Positions 33,578-43,015 are shown, counted from the first letter of the stretch. The stretch is DNA of 64,000 nt from Micromonosporaceae bacterium KJ-029 (GCA_005402585.1 BIFP01000007.1:210920-274919), one strand, 5' to 3'. The notes: generated from the letters alone by a model not told the origin. Program-made: numbers and translations.

Positions 33578-34048
33578 TCACCTTTCCGCTTCGGGTAGCT
33601 CACCGGGCGTCGCAACGTCCCGCCAGACCAGGGCTACCGCCCCCCTGACCTGAATAACCTGCACCCGTTCGCCGGGTGCCAAAACCTGGGTGGCGTCGTA
33701 GGCGCGGGCGCTCCACAACTCGCCGTCGATCTTCACCATGCCCTGGTCGGCGTCGACCCGCTCCAGCACCAGTGCGGTGGAACCCTCGATCGCCTCGATC
33801 CCGAACGGGGTGTCGCCGCTCTCCGCGGCCGTCTGCTGGTGCCGCCGGATGACCGGGCGCGCGGCGAGCACGGTCAGTGCCGACACCGCGGCGAAGACCA
33901 CCGCCTGCACCCCGACCGGGGCGCCGAGCGCGGCGGCACCGGCAGCGGCGAACGCACCGACCGCGAACATGATCAGGAACAGCGTCGCCGTGAAGATCTC
34001 GGCGACCGCCAGTAACACTCCCAGCACGATCCACAGCACGGCATCCAC
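33578..34048 (-). CDS. NfeD-family membrane protein
   Basis: A 156-residue short NfeD protein: three membrane helices followed by an OB-fold (LVLERVDADQGMVKIDGELWSARA ending in RVQVIQVRGAVALVWR). It partners the Band 7 protein encoded four bases downstream, probably anchoring or regulating that scaffold. GTG 34048 is chosen from two adjacent GTG codons (34051, 34048) because the family begins M-D-A-V-L-W. No clear ribosome site. Confidence 0.82.
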   Translation of the reverse strand: MDAVLWIVLGVLLAVAEIFTATLFLIMFAVGAFAAAGAAALGAPVGVQAVVFAAVSALTVLAARPVIRRHQQTAAESGDTPFGIEAIEGSTALVLERVDADQGMVKIDGELWSARAYDATQVLAPGERVQVIQVRGAVALVWRDVATPGELPEAER

Positions 34049-34132
34049 CACACGATCGTGACACGCCGATGCACGTGTCATCGAACTGACATGATCGAGG
34101 GCACAGCCGTACCAGCATCGAGGGAGACGTTC

Positions 34133-35440
34133 GTGCCCCTGCGTCCGGAAACCGCCCGGCAGATCGACGCCATGGTGACTGAAGCGCAGTCCACCGGCCA
34201 CGCTCCGTCGCTGATCGTCGGCGTGATCCGCGACGGCACGCTGGCGCACCTGGCCACCGCCGGCACGCACCCTCGACCCGACGCCGACCTGCAGTACCGC
34301 ATCGGCTCGATCAGCAAGACGATGACCGCGGTGCTGGTCATGCGGGAACGCGACGCCGGCCGGCTGGCGCTGGATGACCCGCTGCGGCGGCACCTGCCGG
34401 AGGTCAACGCGGCCGGCGCGGTGACCCTGCGCCAACTGCTCGGGCACGCCGGCGGCCTGCAACGCGAGCCCGACGGACCATGGTGGGAACGCAGCGAGGG
34501 CGTCAACCTGGGCGCCCTGCTGGCCGGCTTCTCCGCCACGAAGATCGCGTACCCGCCGTACCGGGCCTTCCACTACTCGAACCTCGCGTACGGGCTGCTC
34601 GGCGCGGTACTGGAACGAATCACCGGGACGCCCTGGGCGCAGCTGCTGCAGGAGCGGATCCTCGCGCCGCTGGGACTGCACCGCACCACGTACGCGGCCA
34701 CCGAGCCGTTCGCCCGCGGCTACGTGGTGCACCCGTGGTACGACACGCTGCGGGAGGAGCCGCGTACGGACACCCGCGCCATGGCCCCGGCCGGGCAGCT
34801 GTGGTCCACCGTCGCCGACCTCGCCCGCTGGGCGGCCTTCCTCGCCGATCCCGACCCGGCCGTACTCGCGCCGGGCACCCTCGACGAGATGTGCGCCCCG
34901 GTGGTCATCGGCGACCCGGACTCCTGGCGCGGCGGGTACGGCCTCGGGATACAACTGACCCGCGACGGCGACCGGGTGTACGCCGGGCACGGCGGCTCGA
35001 TGCCCGGCTACGTCGCCGTCCTGGCCGTGCACCGCCGCAGCCGCACCGGCATCGTCGGCTTCGCCAACTCGTACGGCTTCCGCACCGGCGGCATCGGGGA
35101 ACTCGGCCAACGGGTGCTGACCCACGTGCTGGGCGCCGAGCCCGCGCCGGCCCGCCCCTGGCAGCCGGCCGACGCCCCGCCCCCGGCCGACCTGGCCGCG
35201 TTGACCGGTCGCTGGTGGTGGATGGGCTTCCCGCTCGACGTCACCTGGGACCACGCCACCGGCGAGCTGGTCGGGACGCTGCGCGGCGAGCGGATCACCC
35301 GGTACGCCCCGGACGGCCCCGACCGCTGGCGCGGGCGCGGCGGCCCGGAGGACGGCGAGGTGCTGGCCGTACTGCGCGACGACGCGGGCCGTCCGGTCGC
35401 CCTGGACATCGCCACCTTCGTCTTCACCCGTACGCCCTGA
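34133..35440 (+). CDS. serine beta-lactamase-like hydrolase
   Basis: A 435-residue penicillin-binding-protein-like hydrolase (class C beta-lactamase / esterase family): nucleophile in SISK near residue 59, Tyr in YSN near 147 and HGG near 285, followed by a beta-rich C-terminal domain. No signal peptide, so it is probably cytosolic. GTG 34133 follows GAGGGAGA; upstream in-frame ATG codons (34058, 34091) lack ribosome sites. Substrate could be a peptide, ester or lactam. Confidence 0.8.
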   Translation: MPLRPETARQIDAMVTEAQSTGHAPSLIVGVIRDGTLAHLATAGTHPRPDADLQYRIGSISKTMTAVLVMRERDAGRLALDDPLRRHLPEVNAAGAVTLRQLLGHAGGLQREPDGPWWERSEGVNLGALLAGFSATKIAYPPYRAFHYSNLAYGLLGAVLERITGTPWAQLLQERILAPLGLHRTTYAATEPFARGYVVHPWYDTLREEPRTDTRAMAPAGQLWSTVADLARWAAFLADPDPAVLAPGTLDEMCAPVVIGDPDSWRGGYGLGIQLTRDGDRVYAGHGGSMPGYVAVLAVHRRSRTGIVGFANSYGFRTGGIGELGQRVLTHVLGAEPAPARPWQPADAPPPADLAALTGRWWWMGFPLDVTWDHATGELVGTLRGERITRYAPDGPDRWRGRGGPEDGEVLAVLRDDAGRPVALDIATFVFTRTP

Positions 35441-35448
35441 GCCCCTGA

Positions 35449-35470
35449 CCCGCCCACCCGCCGGGGCGGG
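35449..35470. terminator. short hairpin between convergent genes
   Basis: CCCGCC (35449-35454) pairs with GGCGGG (35465-35470) between the stops of the serine hydrolase and the AI-2E family gene, which are only 36 bases apart. The stem is short and no T-run follows. Confidence 0.35.
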
Positions 35471-35476
35471 CTTCGA

Positions 35477-36772
35477 TCACGGCGGGGTGGATCTGACCAC
35501 GACCGCCGCCGGGACCGGTGGCGGCGCCTCCGGCCGGCGCCGGGACAGGCGGCGGACCGCGGTGTTCACCACGGCGATCAGCGGTACGGCGATGAGGGCG
35601 CCGAAGATGCCGTCGAGCACCACACCGGCGGTGACCGCCAGCACCACGGGCAGCGGGTGGAGGGCCACCGCTTTCCCCATGATCCAGGGCTGGAGGACGT
35701 TGCCCTCCACCTGCTGCACCACGATCACCGCCCCGAGGATGAACAGCGCGGTGACCCAACCCCCGTCAACGAGGGCGACCAGGACCGCCACCGCGCCGGA
35801 CAGCGTCGCACCGACGATCGGGATGAACGCGCTGAGAAACACCAGTGCGGCCAGCGCGAAGGCGAACGGCACGTCGAACAGCACCAGCGCGATGCCGATG
35901 CCCACCGCGTCGATGAACGCCACCAGCACGGTGGCCCGGACGTAGGCCACCAGGGTCCGCCAGGAGGCGCGGCCGGCGTCGTCGAGCCGCCAACGGGCGG
36001 CGGCCGGAAACATCCCGACGATGAACCGCCAGATCCGCTCCCCGTCGCGGAGGAAGAAGAACATGGCGAACAACACCAGCAGGGCGCCGGTGAACGCCTC
36101 GACCACGGTGCCGGCGGTGGAGATCGCGCCGCTGGTCAACGTCTGCGCGTGCTCGTTGATCCAGTTCTGCCCGGCCTCGATGTACCGGTCGAGCTGCCCG
36201 TCGGAGAGGTTGAGCGGCCCCTCACGCAGCCATTCCTGGATCTGATCGATGCCGGCCGCGGCCTTGGCGCTGAGGTCGGGCAGACCTGCGATGAACTCGT
36301 TGACCACCAGCGTCAGCGTGCCGATCACGGCCGCCAGTCCACCGATCAGCACCACGGCGGTGGCCAGCGTACGGGGGAATCGGGCCCGCAACAGCCAGCC
36401 GACCGCCGGCGCCAGCAACGCGGCGAGCAGCAGCGCCACCAGCAACGGGACGACGACGATGCGGACCGTGCCCAGGAGGCGCAGCAACGCCCAGCCCACG
36501 ATCCCGACGACGATGAGCCGCCACGACCAGGCGGCGGCGATCCGCAGCGCCCTCGGCACATCGGCGTCGTCGCGGCTCGTCGTCGACAGCCGCCCCTCGC
36601 CCGGCGGCCCGACGGGCTCGGGTTCTCGTACGGGCAAAAGCCGGTCCGCTTGTTCCGGATGGTCAGCCCGCCGCACGCGCTCCCGCTCGCGGGCCGCGCG
36701 CACCGACTCGCGCCCCGACTCGTATGCCTGGCGCAGCCGCTGTCGCAGGTGCTGGAACCGACTCAAGCGCAC
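35477..36772 (-). CDS. AI-2E family transporter (UPF0118)
   Basis: A 431-residue membrane protein. A charged N-tail (RQRLRQAYESGRESVRAARE) precedes eight predicted helices with the family block FVSAFIPIVG-like FLSAFIPIVGATLSG and NVLQPWIMGK. The family includes the TqsA autoinducer-2 exporter and Na+/H+ antiporters, so the substrate is uncertain. GTG 36772 is chosen; a TTG two codons later with GGGGGT upstream is an alternative. Confidence 0.85.
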   Translation of the reverse strand: MRLSRFQHLRQRLRQAYESGRESVRAARERERVRRADHPEQADRLLPVREPEPVGPPGEGRLSTTSRDDADVPRALRIAAAWSWRLIVVGIVGWALLRLLGTVRIVVVPLLVALLLAALLAPAVGWLLRARFPRTLATAVVLIGGLAAVIGTLTLVVNEFIAGLPDLSAKAAAGIDQIQEWLREGPLNLSDGQLDRYIEAGQNWINEHAQTLTSGAISTAGTVVEAFTGALLVLFAMFFFLRDGERIWRFIVGMFPAAARWRLDDAGRASWRTLVAYVRATVLVAFIDAVGIGIALVLFDVPFAFALAALVFLSAFIPIVGATLSGAVAVLVALVDGGWVTALFILGAVIVVQQVEGNVLQPWIMGKAVALHPLPVVLAVTAGVVLDGIFGALIAVPLIAVVNTAVRRLSRRRPEAPPPVPAAVVVRSTPP

Positions 36773-36828
36773 CCCCCGGGGTGGTAGGGAACAGCCCGTC
36801 CAACGGTAGCGGCCCGTCCCCGATGGAC

Positions 36829-37638
36829 TCACTCCGGTTCGGTGACGAAATCGATCAGGCGCTCCATCGCGTTGATCAGCGGCGTCTCCACCTCGGCGAA
36901 GGTGTTCACCCGGGACAGGATGCGTCGCCACATGTCGGCCGGCTCGGCCACGCCGAGCGCCGCGCAGACGCCCTCCTTCCACGGCCGTCCCGGCGGCACC
37001 ACCGGCCACGCCGCGATACCCAACGCCGCCGGCTTCACCGCCTGCCACACGTCGACGTACGGGTGCCCGGTCACGAGCACGTACGGCGAGTTCACCCGGG
37101 CCACGATCCGGCTCTCCTTGGAGCCGGGCACCAGGTGGTCGACCAGTACGCCGAGCCGCCGGTCGGGTCCGGGACGGAACGCACGCACCTCGGCGTCGAG
37201 GGCGTCGACGCCCTCCAGCGGCTCCACCACGACGCCCTCGATCCGCAGGTCGTCACCCCAGATCCGCTCGACCAGCGCGGCGTCGTGCACGCCCTCCACC
37301 CAGATCCGGCTGGCCCGGGCGACCCGGGCGCGTACCCCGTCCACCGCGATCGAGCCCGAGGCGGTACGGCGGCGGGCGGCCGGGACCGGTGCGCGGGCGG
37401 GACGGCGGAGAGTGACCGGGCGGCCGTCGAGCAGGAACGCCGCCGGCAGCAGCGGGAAGTTGCGCCGCCGGCCGTGCCGGTCCTCCAGCACGACCGCGCC
37501 GGAGTCGAACCCGACCACGGCGCCGCAGAAGCCCGAGTCGGCGTCCTCGACCACCAGATCCGGCTCGGCGTCGACCTCCGGGATCACCTTCCGCCGCCGC
37601 CAGTCCCCCGCCAACACGTCATCCGCGTACCGCCCCAT
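36829..37638 (-). CDS. DUF3097 protein
   Basis: A 269-residue protein of the actinobacterial DUF3097 family (ADDVLAGDWRRRKVIPEVDA, VEDADSGFCGAVVG, TGHPYVDVWQAVKP). Function not established; the YVLVTGHPYVDVW region is the most conserved. TAGCGT (37650-37645) ends six bases before ATG 37638 with no ribosome site, a leaderless start. Confidence 0.85.
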   Translation of the reverse strand: MGRYADDVLAGDWRRRKVIPEVDAEPDLVVEDADSGFCGAVVGFDSGAVVLEDRHGRRRNFPLLPAAFLLDGRPVTLRRPARAPVPAARRRTASGSIAVDGVRARVARASRIWVEGVHDAALVERIWGDDLRIEGVVVEPLEGVDALDAEVRAFRPGPDRRLGVLVDHLVPGSKESRIVARVNSPYVLVTGHPYVDVWQAVKPAALGIAAWPVVPPGRPWKEGVCAALGVAEPADMWRRILSRVNTFAEVETPLINAMERLIDFVTEPE

Positions 37639-37738
37639 CCCGCCACGCTAGTACCACGCCCACCCCAGAGCACCCCGCCCCGCCGACCACCCCCGCACTC
37701 CCCGCGGTCCCCGCCGCGACGGACACACCCGGAGCGGC

Positions 37739-37807
37739 GATCATGCACTTGTGGTGCCTCATAAAAGCCGCGAATATCGACGAACCGCCCACCACTACCG
37801 CAAGATC
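37739..37807. repeat. GATC-ended inverted repeat between divergent genes
   Basis: GATCATGCACTTGTGGTG (37739-37756) and CACCACTACCGCAAGATC (37790-37807) pair at 14 of 18 positions. Unlike the other four copies, it lies between divergent genes, so it is not simply a terminator. Confidence 0.6.
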
Positions 37808-37874
37808 GGCACGGCGGGGAGGTGGGGGCGTGGCAGTCGAGACAGGGGCGGGCGTCAGCACGTACTCTTTCGGC

Positions 37875-38669
37875 ATGTCCACCCCCGCTGCGGGTGCGGC
37901 CATCCTCGCGCCGCGCCGGTCGAGCCGGTTCGTTGCCTGGGTGCGCGCGTGGCGCGCCGGGCTGGTGCCCTTCGACGAGGTCTCCGACGCCGTCGCCGGC
38001 GACGAGGAGCACCTGGTCGCCGACGCGCCCGGTACCTGGACAGACGTGCCGCTGCGGGAGGCACTACCCACCCTGGCCAAGCTCTCGCCGGACGAGATCC
38101 GCCTGGTGCTCCCGGCCCCGGGCGACCCGCGCGGCCTGCCCGGCCCGGGTGACTTCGCCGGGGCCGCGCTGCTCGCCGGCGAGGCGGTCATCGCCGGCGG
38201 GCTGGGCCTGATCCCCGAGGTACGCGTACACACCTCGGGCTCCGGGGACACCTTCGAGACGGTGCTCTGGCGGGTCTACCCGCTGCCGGCGGACGCCCCG
38301 GCCGCCTCGCTCACCCTGCCCGGCGCCGCCGAGGCCGAGGCGGAACTGGCCGCCGCGCTGGCCGACACCACCGCCGCGCTCACCCGGCTCGACGTGGCCC
38401 AGTGGCGCCCCGAACTGGCCGGCGCCCTGGAGGCGCTGCGCCGCCCCGACGGCACCACCGACCTGCCGCCCGGATTCGACCCGCGGGCCCGCCGGCTGTT
38501 CGCCCGCGCCGCCGTACTCGACCGGGTACTCGCCCTGGCCGGGCACGCGGCACCCGGCGGCGCGGTCAACAACTACGAGGCCCAGCAGCGCGACGCCGCC
38601 CTGCGCCCGCTCACCGCGGCCTGCCGGCAGGCCCTCGTCGCCGCCTGCAACGCCCCCCTCCGCCCCTGA
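37875..38669 (+). CDS. conserved actinobacterial protein of unknown function
   Basis: A 264-residue soluble protein (RRSSRFVAWVRAWRAGLVPF, LREALPTLAKLSPDEIRLVL, VLWRVYPLPAD). The long helical, Ala-rich C-terminal half ends in NNYEAQQRDAALRPL. I recall similar proteins only as hypotheticals in actinomycetes. TACTCT (37863-37868) ends six bases before ATG 37875, a leaderless start. Confidence 0.7.
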   Translation: MSTPAAGAAILAPRRSSRFVAWVRAWRAGLVPFDEVSDAVAGDEEHLVADAPGTWTDVPLREALPTLAKLSPDEIRLVLPAPGDPRGLPGPGDFAGAALLAGEAVIAGGLGLIPEVRVHTSGSGDTFETVLWRVYPLPADAPAASLTLPGAAEAEAELAAALADTTAALTRLDVAQWRPELAGALEALRRPDGTTDLPPGFDPRARRLFARAAVLDRVLALAGHAAPGGAVNNYEAQQRDAALRPLTAACRQALVAACNAPLRP

Positions 38670-38697
38670 CCCGCCAGCCCCAGCCCCAGCCCCAGCC

Positions 38698-38764
38698 GAT
38701 CTTGCACTTTTGGTCGCCTGCGTGCCCGGCATGACCGGTGTCCGGCGACAGGAACTGCAAGATC
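38698..38764. repeat. GATC-ended inverted repeat preceded by CAGCCC units
   Basis: GATCTTGCA (38698-38706) and TGCAAGATC (38756-38764) pair perfectly, and GTCGCC/GGCGAC pair inside. It lies between convergent genes and probably terminates both. Four CAGCCC-like units (about 38676-38697) precede it. Confidence 0.6.
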
Positions 38765-38799
38765 GACGGCGCGGGCGAGGGTAGGACGGCGCGGGGCGA

Positions 38800-39405
38800 C
38801 TATGGCGCGTAGGCGGCCAGGAAGACGTGGACGGCTTCGTCGGCCCAGCGGTGCAGTTCAGCGTCGTCGTACGACTCGCGGACGGCGAACATCGCCTCGT
38901 TGAGCGGGATCGACAGGATGAGGTAGTTCAGGTGCTGCGCGGCGAGCAGCGGGTCCGGTGCGCGCAGCAGCCCCCGCTCGGTGAGCCGGGTGATGGCGGC
39001 GGCGAGCGTGGCGTGACCGCGTTCCGGGGCGGCGCGGTGCCAGGCCCGGGCCAGCTCGGGGAAGCGCCCCGCCTCACCGATCAGCATGCGGCGCAGTTGG
39101 ACGAGGTGCGGCGCGGTGACCGTGGCGATGTGCCTGCGCGCGAAGGTGCGCAGGTCGCGGGGCAGATCGTCGGATTCGGCGAGCGCTTCGACGAACGCTG
39201 ATCCGGCCCGCTCGGCCTCGGCGATCGCGCCGGTGAAGACCGCCTCGAAGAGGGTGCGCTTGTCGGCGAAGTGCGCGTACACCGTCACCTTGGACACCCT
39301 GGCGCGAGCGGCGATCCGATCCATCCCGGCGGCGACGTAGCCGTGTTCCAGGAACTCGGCCAGGGCGGCGTCGAGGATCGCGCGACGGTTGACGTCCTTC
39401 CGCAT
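38800..39405 (-). CDS. TetR-family transcriptional regulator
   Basis: A 201-residue TetR regulator with the helix-turn-helix in residues about 8-55 (RRAILDAALAEFLEHGYVAA, RVSKVTVYAHFADK) and an AefR-like C-terminal domain. It faces an alpha/beta hydrolase gene 28 bases away. A 24-base palindrome fills the gap, so it should repress both itself and the hydrolase. Confidence 0.88.
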   Translation of the reverse strand: MRKDVNRRAILDAALAEFLEHGYVAAGMDRIAARARVSKVTVYAHFADKRTLFEAVFTGAIAEAERAGSAFVEALAESDDLPRDLRTFARRHIATVTAPHLVQLRRMLIGEAGRFPELARAWHRAAPERGHATLAAAITRLTERGLLRAPDPLLAAQHLNYLILSIPLNEAMFAVRESYDDAELHRWADEAVHVFLAAYAP

Positions 39406-39409
39406 GCCA

Positions 39410-39433
39410 GAACTGTACTGTACCGTTCAGTTC
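39410..39433. promoter_or_regulatory. TetR operator between tetR and hydrolase
   Basis: A 24-base dyad with outer arms GAACTG and CAGTTC and inner GTAC centre; 20 of 24 bases are symmetric. It ends directly at ATG 39434 and contains TACCGT, the likely -10 box of the hydrolase gene, so binding would block transcription. Confidence 0.75.
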
Positions 39434-40207
39434 ATGGGTAAGGTGACCTCAAGGGACGGCACTCGCATCGCCTACGAGCGCGACGGCTCCGGGCCGCCAC
39501 TGATCCTCATCGACGCCGCCCTGCACTTCCGCGCCAACAGTTCCCTGGGTGAACTCGCCGACCTGCTCGCGCCCGACTTCACCGTCTACCGGTACGACCG
39601 TCGTGGCCGCGGCGACAGCACCGACACCCAGCCGTACGCCCCGGCCCGCGAGGTCGAGGACGTCGCCGCGCTGATCGCCGAGGCCGGTGCGCCCACCTCG
39701 CTGTACGGGTACTCCTCCGGCTGTTTCGTGGCGCTGCACGCGGCGGCCGCCGGGCTCGACGTACACCGGCTGGCCCTGCTGGAACCACCGACGGACACCG
39801 ATGACGACTCCGGCGAGCAGCGGGCGTTCATCGCGGAACTGAGCGGGCTGACCGGCGCCGACGCGGTGACCTTCTTCCTGACCGGCATCGGCGTGCCCGA
39901 GGAGATGGTGGCCGGCATGCCCGGCACGCCGTCCTGGGACGCCATGGTCTCGGTCGCGCACACCCTGATGTACGACAGCCGGCTCGGCGAGGCCACCGGC
40001 ACGGATCTGCTCGCCCGGGTGCGTACCCCGACGCTGGTTCTGGCCAGCGCCGGCAGCAGCGGCGACCTGACCGGGATGGCCGCCGCCACGGCGGCGCTGC
40101 TGCCCGCCGCCGAAGACCGCAGCCTGGCCGGCGAGTGGCACGGCGTACCGGCGGCGACCCTGGCCCCGGTGCTCACCGAGTTCCTGCGCCGCGACCTCCC
40201 GGGCTGA
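39434..40207 (+). CDS. alpha/beta hydrolase
   Basis: A 257-residue hydrolase with Ser in YGYSSGC, an oxyanion strand LILIDAALHF and a C-terminal His in GEWHGVP. Close to small antibiotic- or ester-hydrolysing alpha/beta hydrolases. Under the divergent TetR protein, so probably induced by its ligand or substrate. TACCGT seven bases before the ATG suggests a nearly leaderless message. Confidence 0.8.
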   Translation: MGKVTSRDGTRIAYERDGSGPPLILIDAALHFRANSSLGELADLLAPDFTVYRYDRRGRGDSTDTQPYAPAREVEDVAALIAEAGAPTSLYGYSSGCFVALHAAAAGLDVHRLALLEPPTDTDDDSGEQRAFIAELSGLTGADAVTFFLTGIGVPEEMVAGMPGTPSWDAMVSVAHTLMYDSRLGEATGTDLLARVRTPTLVLASAGSSGDLTGMAAATAALLPAAEDRSLAGEWHGVPAATLAPVLTEFLRRDLPG

Positions 40208-40270
40208 CCCGGCGCCGCCTGGGAACCGACGACCCCGGTGGCCGGCCACGGGGGTGCCGGCCGCTGGGGT

Positions 40271-41050
40271 TCAGATCTCGTCGATCAGGTCGGCGACCGA
40301 GTTGACGATGCGCGACGGGCGGTACGGGTAGCGTTCCGCCTCGGTGCGGCTGCTGATCCCGGTCAGCACCAGGATGGTCTCCAGCCCGGCCTCGAGGCCG
40401 CAGAGGATGTCGGTGTCCATCCGGTCGCCGATCATCGCGGTGTGCTCCGAGTGCGCGTTGATCGTGTTCAGCGCCGAGCGCATCATCATCGGGTTGGGCT
40501 TGCCGACGAAGTACGGCTCCACCCCGGTCGCCTTCGAGATCATCGCGGCGACCGAGCCGGCGGCGGGCAGGGCGCCTTCAACCGAGGGGCCGGTGGCGTC
40601 GGGGTTGGTGCAGATGAACCGCGCCCCGTCGTTGATCAGCCGGACGGCCTTGGTGATCGCCTCGAAGCTGTAGGTGCGGGTCTCCCCCAGCACCACGTAG
40701 TCGGGCGCGAAGTCGCTCAGCACGTAGCCCACCGCGTGCAGCGCCGTGGTCAACCCGGCCTCCCCGATCACGTACGCCGTGCCGCCCGGCCGCTGGTCTG
40801 CCAGGAACTGGGCGGTGGCCAGCGCGGACGACCAGATCGCCTGCTCCGGCACGTCCAGGCCCATCCGGGCGAGCCGGGCCTGGAGGTCACGCGGCGTGTA
40901 GATCGAGTTGTTGGTCAGCACGAGGAACGGCTTGCCGGAGGCGCGCAACCGGTTGACGAACTCCGGAGCGCCCGGCACGGGCTGGCCCTCGTGCACCAGC
41001 ACGCCGTCCATGTCGGTGAGCCAGCTTTCGACGGGCTTGCGGTCATGCAT
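40271..41050 (-). CDS. HAD-IIA family sugar phosphatase, NagD-like
   Basis: A 259-residue cytosolic phosphatase: DMDGVL (nucleophile Asp near 13), LTNNS, YFVGKPNP and IGDRMDTDI, the four HAD motifs with the NagD-type C2 cap. NagD-like enzymes dephosphorylate nucleotides or sugar phosphates. ATG 41050 is chosen over ATG 41059 because of spacing to GGGA. Confidence 0.88.
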   Translation of the reverse strand: MHDRKPVESWLTDMDGVLVHEGQPVPGAPEFVNRLRASGKPFLVLTNNSIYTPRDLQARLARMGLDVPEQAIWSSALATAQFLADQRPGGTAYVIGEAGLTTALHAVGYVLSDFAPDYVVLGETRTYSFEAITKAVRLINDGARFICTNPDATGPSVEGALPAAGSVAAMISKATGVEPYFVGKPNPMMMRSALNTINAHSEHTAMIGDRMDTDILCGLEAGLETILVLTGISSRTEAERYPYRPSRIVNSVADLIDEI

Positions 41051-41089
41051 GATCGTCATTCCCTGGGGGTGTCGGGATCGCCGGAGCGG

Positions 41090-42121
41090 TCAGGACGGAC
41101 GGCGGGGCGGGACGCAGCAGACGGTGGGGCAGTCGTCCCACATCGGCAGCTCGCCGAGCCGGCGGCGCAGGCTCGCCCCGTCCGGGTCGATCCGCTCCAG
41201 GACCAGCTCCCGCACCATGGTCACGAAACGCGGGTCGATGCCCGGGGTGGCGGCGCGGACGAAGTCCAGGCCGAGCTGCTTGGCCGTGTCCAGCGCCTCG
41301 GTGTCGAGGTCCCACACCACCTCCAGGTGGTCGGAGACGAAACCGATCGGGCTGACCACCACGCCGGTGACGCCCTGCCCGGCGAGCGTGGCCAGGTGGT
41401 CGTTGACGTCCGGCTCCAGCCACGGTACGTGCGGCGGGCCGGAGCGGCTCTGCCAGACCAGGTCGTACGGCAGGTCCGGGGCCGCCGCCGCGTGCACCAG
41501 CCGGGCCGTCTCGGCGAGCTGGGCGGTGTACCGGCCGCCGTGCGGGCCGGCGCTGTCGGCCGCCGAGATCGGTACGGAGTGCGCGGTGAAGACGAGCCGG
41601 GTGCTGTCCCGCCGCGCCGGATCGAGCTGGGCCAGTGCCGCGCGTACCGCGTCGACGTGCGGCTCGACGAATCCGGGGTGGTCCCAAAACTGGCGCAGCT
41701 TGTCGATCGACGGCGCGTCCGGGCCGACCGCTGCCCGGGCGGCGGTGATGTCCTCCTGGTACTGCCGGCAGGATGAGTACCCGCCGAAGGCGCTGGTGAC
41801 GAAGGCCAACGCCCGCCGTACGCCGTCGTCGCGCAGCTGCGCCACGGTGTCGGCGAGCATCGGCTTCCAGTTCCGGTTGCCCCAGTACACGGGCAGGTCG
41901 AGGCCATGGGTGGCGAAGTCCGCGCGGATCGCCGCGAGCAGCTCGCGGCACTGCTCGTTGATCGGGGAGACGCCGCCGAAGTGCTGGTAGTGCTCGGCGA
42001 CCTCGGCCAGCCGCTGCGGCGGGACGCCCCGCCCCCGGGTCACGTTCTGCAGGAACGGCAACACGTCGTCCGGCCCCTCCGGGCCACCGAAGGACACCAG
42101 CACCACCGCGTCGTACGCCAT
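41090..42121 (-). CDS. hemH: ferrochelatase (coproporphyrin type)
   Basis: A 343-residue ferrochelatase. LVSFGGPEGPDDV at the N-terminus, FTAHSVP with the catalytic His, and GFVSDHLEVVWDLD with the conserved Glu. Cys in SSCRQY near 115 and the C-terminal CPTVCC supply the [2Fe-2S] ligands seen in mycobacterial enzymes. In actinobacteria the substrate is coproporphyrin III rather than protoporphyrin IX, so cpfC is an equivalent name. Confidence 0.92.
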   Translation of the reverse strand: MAYDAVVLVSFGGPEGPDDVLPFLQNVTRGRGVPPQRLAEVAEHYQHFGGVSPINEQCRELLAAIRADFATHGLDLPVYWGNRNWKPMLADTVAQLRDDGVRRALAFVTSAFGGYSSCRQYQEDITAARAAVGPDAPSIDKLRQFWDHPGFVEPHVDAVRAALAQLDPARRDSTRLVFTAHSVPISAADSAGPHGGRYTAQLAETARLVHAAAAPDLPYDLVWQSRSGPPHVPWLEPDVNDHLATLAGQGVTGVVVSPIGFVSDHLEVVWDLDTEALDTAKQLGLDFVRAATPGIDPRFVTMVRELVLERIDPDGASLRRRLGELPMWDDCPTVCCVPPRRPS

Positions 42122-42177
42122 GGTCCCATTCTTCCCGGTGACCGGGGGCGGTCCGGCAACGCCCCCGGGTCCCGGTC

Positions 42178-42229
42178 GTTAACAGGGGCCCCCTGCTATA
42201 CCGCAGGCGTTAAGAGGGGGCCCTTCCTT
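42178..42229. repeat. two-part GGGGCCCC/GTTAA repeat, copy 2
   Basis: GTTAACAGGGGCCCCC (42178-42193), spacer TGCTATACCGCAGGC, and GTTAAGAGGGGGCCC (42209-42223). Same structure as copies at 18495 and 59404. It lies between hemH and fabI and abuts the fabI stop. Confidence 0.8.
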
Positions 42230-43015
42230 TCACCTGGGCGTCGATGGCGTGGCACCGATGGCGTGGTAGCCGCCGTCGACGTGCACGATCTCGCCGGTGG
42301 TGGCCGGGAACCAGTCCGACAGCAGCGCCAGGCAGGCCCGGGCGGCCGGCTCCTGGTCGGTGAGGTCCCAGCCCAGCGGGGCCCGCTCGGCCCAGGCGTC
42401 CTCGAACTGCTCGAAGCCGGGGATCGACTTGGCGGCCATGGTGCGCAGCGGCCCGGCGGAGACCAGATTGCTGCGGATGCCCTGCTTGCCCAGGTGCAGG
42501 GCGAGGTAGCGGGAGGCGGACTCCAGCCCGGCCTTGGCCACCCCCATCCAGTCGTAGACCGGCCACGCCTGGGTGGCGTCGAAGGTGAGGCCGACCACCG
42601 CGCCGCCCGGCGACATCAGCGGCAGCGCCGCGACCGCGAGCGACTTGTAGGAGTACGTCGAGACGTGCAGCGCGGTCGCCACGTCCTCCCAGGAGGCGTC
42701 GAGGAAGCCGCCGCCGAGGCAGCTCTGCGGCGCGAAGCCGATCGAGTGGACCACCCCGTCGAGGCCGTCGACGTGCTCGCGGACCTTGTCCGCCAGGCCG
42801 GCCAGGTGCTCGGTGTTGGTCACGTCCAGCTCGATCACGGGTGCCGGCTCGGGCAGCCGCTTGGCGATCCGCTCCACCAGCGAGAGCCGGCCGTACCCGG
42901 TGAGCACGACCTGCGCGCCGTTCTCCTGGGCGAGCTTCGCCACCGAGAAGGCGATCGAGGCGTCGGTGATGACGCCGGTTACGAGCAGCCGCTTACCGGC
43001 CAGCAGTCCGGACAT
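42230..43015 (-). CDS. fabI: enoyl-ACP reductase (FabI/InhA type)
   Basis: A 261-residue NADH-dependent reductase, the last step of the fatty-acid elongation cycle. Atypical SDR features: N-terminal GVITDASIAFSVAK nucleotide site and Y-x6-K as YDWMGVAK. Downstream of fabG in the mabA-inhA order known from mycobacteria. ATG 43015 is preferred to ATG 43024 because GGAGG is ten bases, not one base, upstream. Confidence 0.9.
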   Translation of the reverse strand: MSGLLAGKRLLVTGVITDASIAFSVAKLAQENGAQVVLTGYGRLSLVERIAKRLPEPAPVIELDVTNTEHLAGLADKVREHVDGLDGVVHSIGFAPQSCLGGGFLDASWEDVATALHVSTYSYKSLAVAALPLMSPGGAVVGLTFDATQAWPVYDWMGVAKAGLESASRYLALHLGKQGIRSNLVSAGPLRTMAAKSIPGFEQFEDAWAERAPLGWDLTDQEPAARACLALLSDWFPATTGEIVHVDGGYHAIGATPSTPR

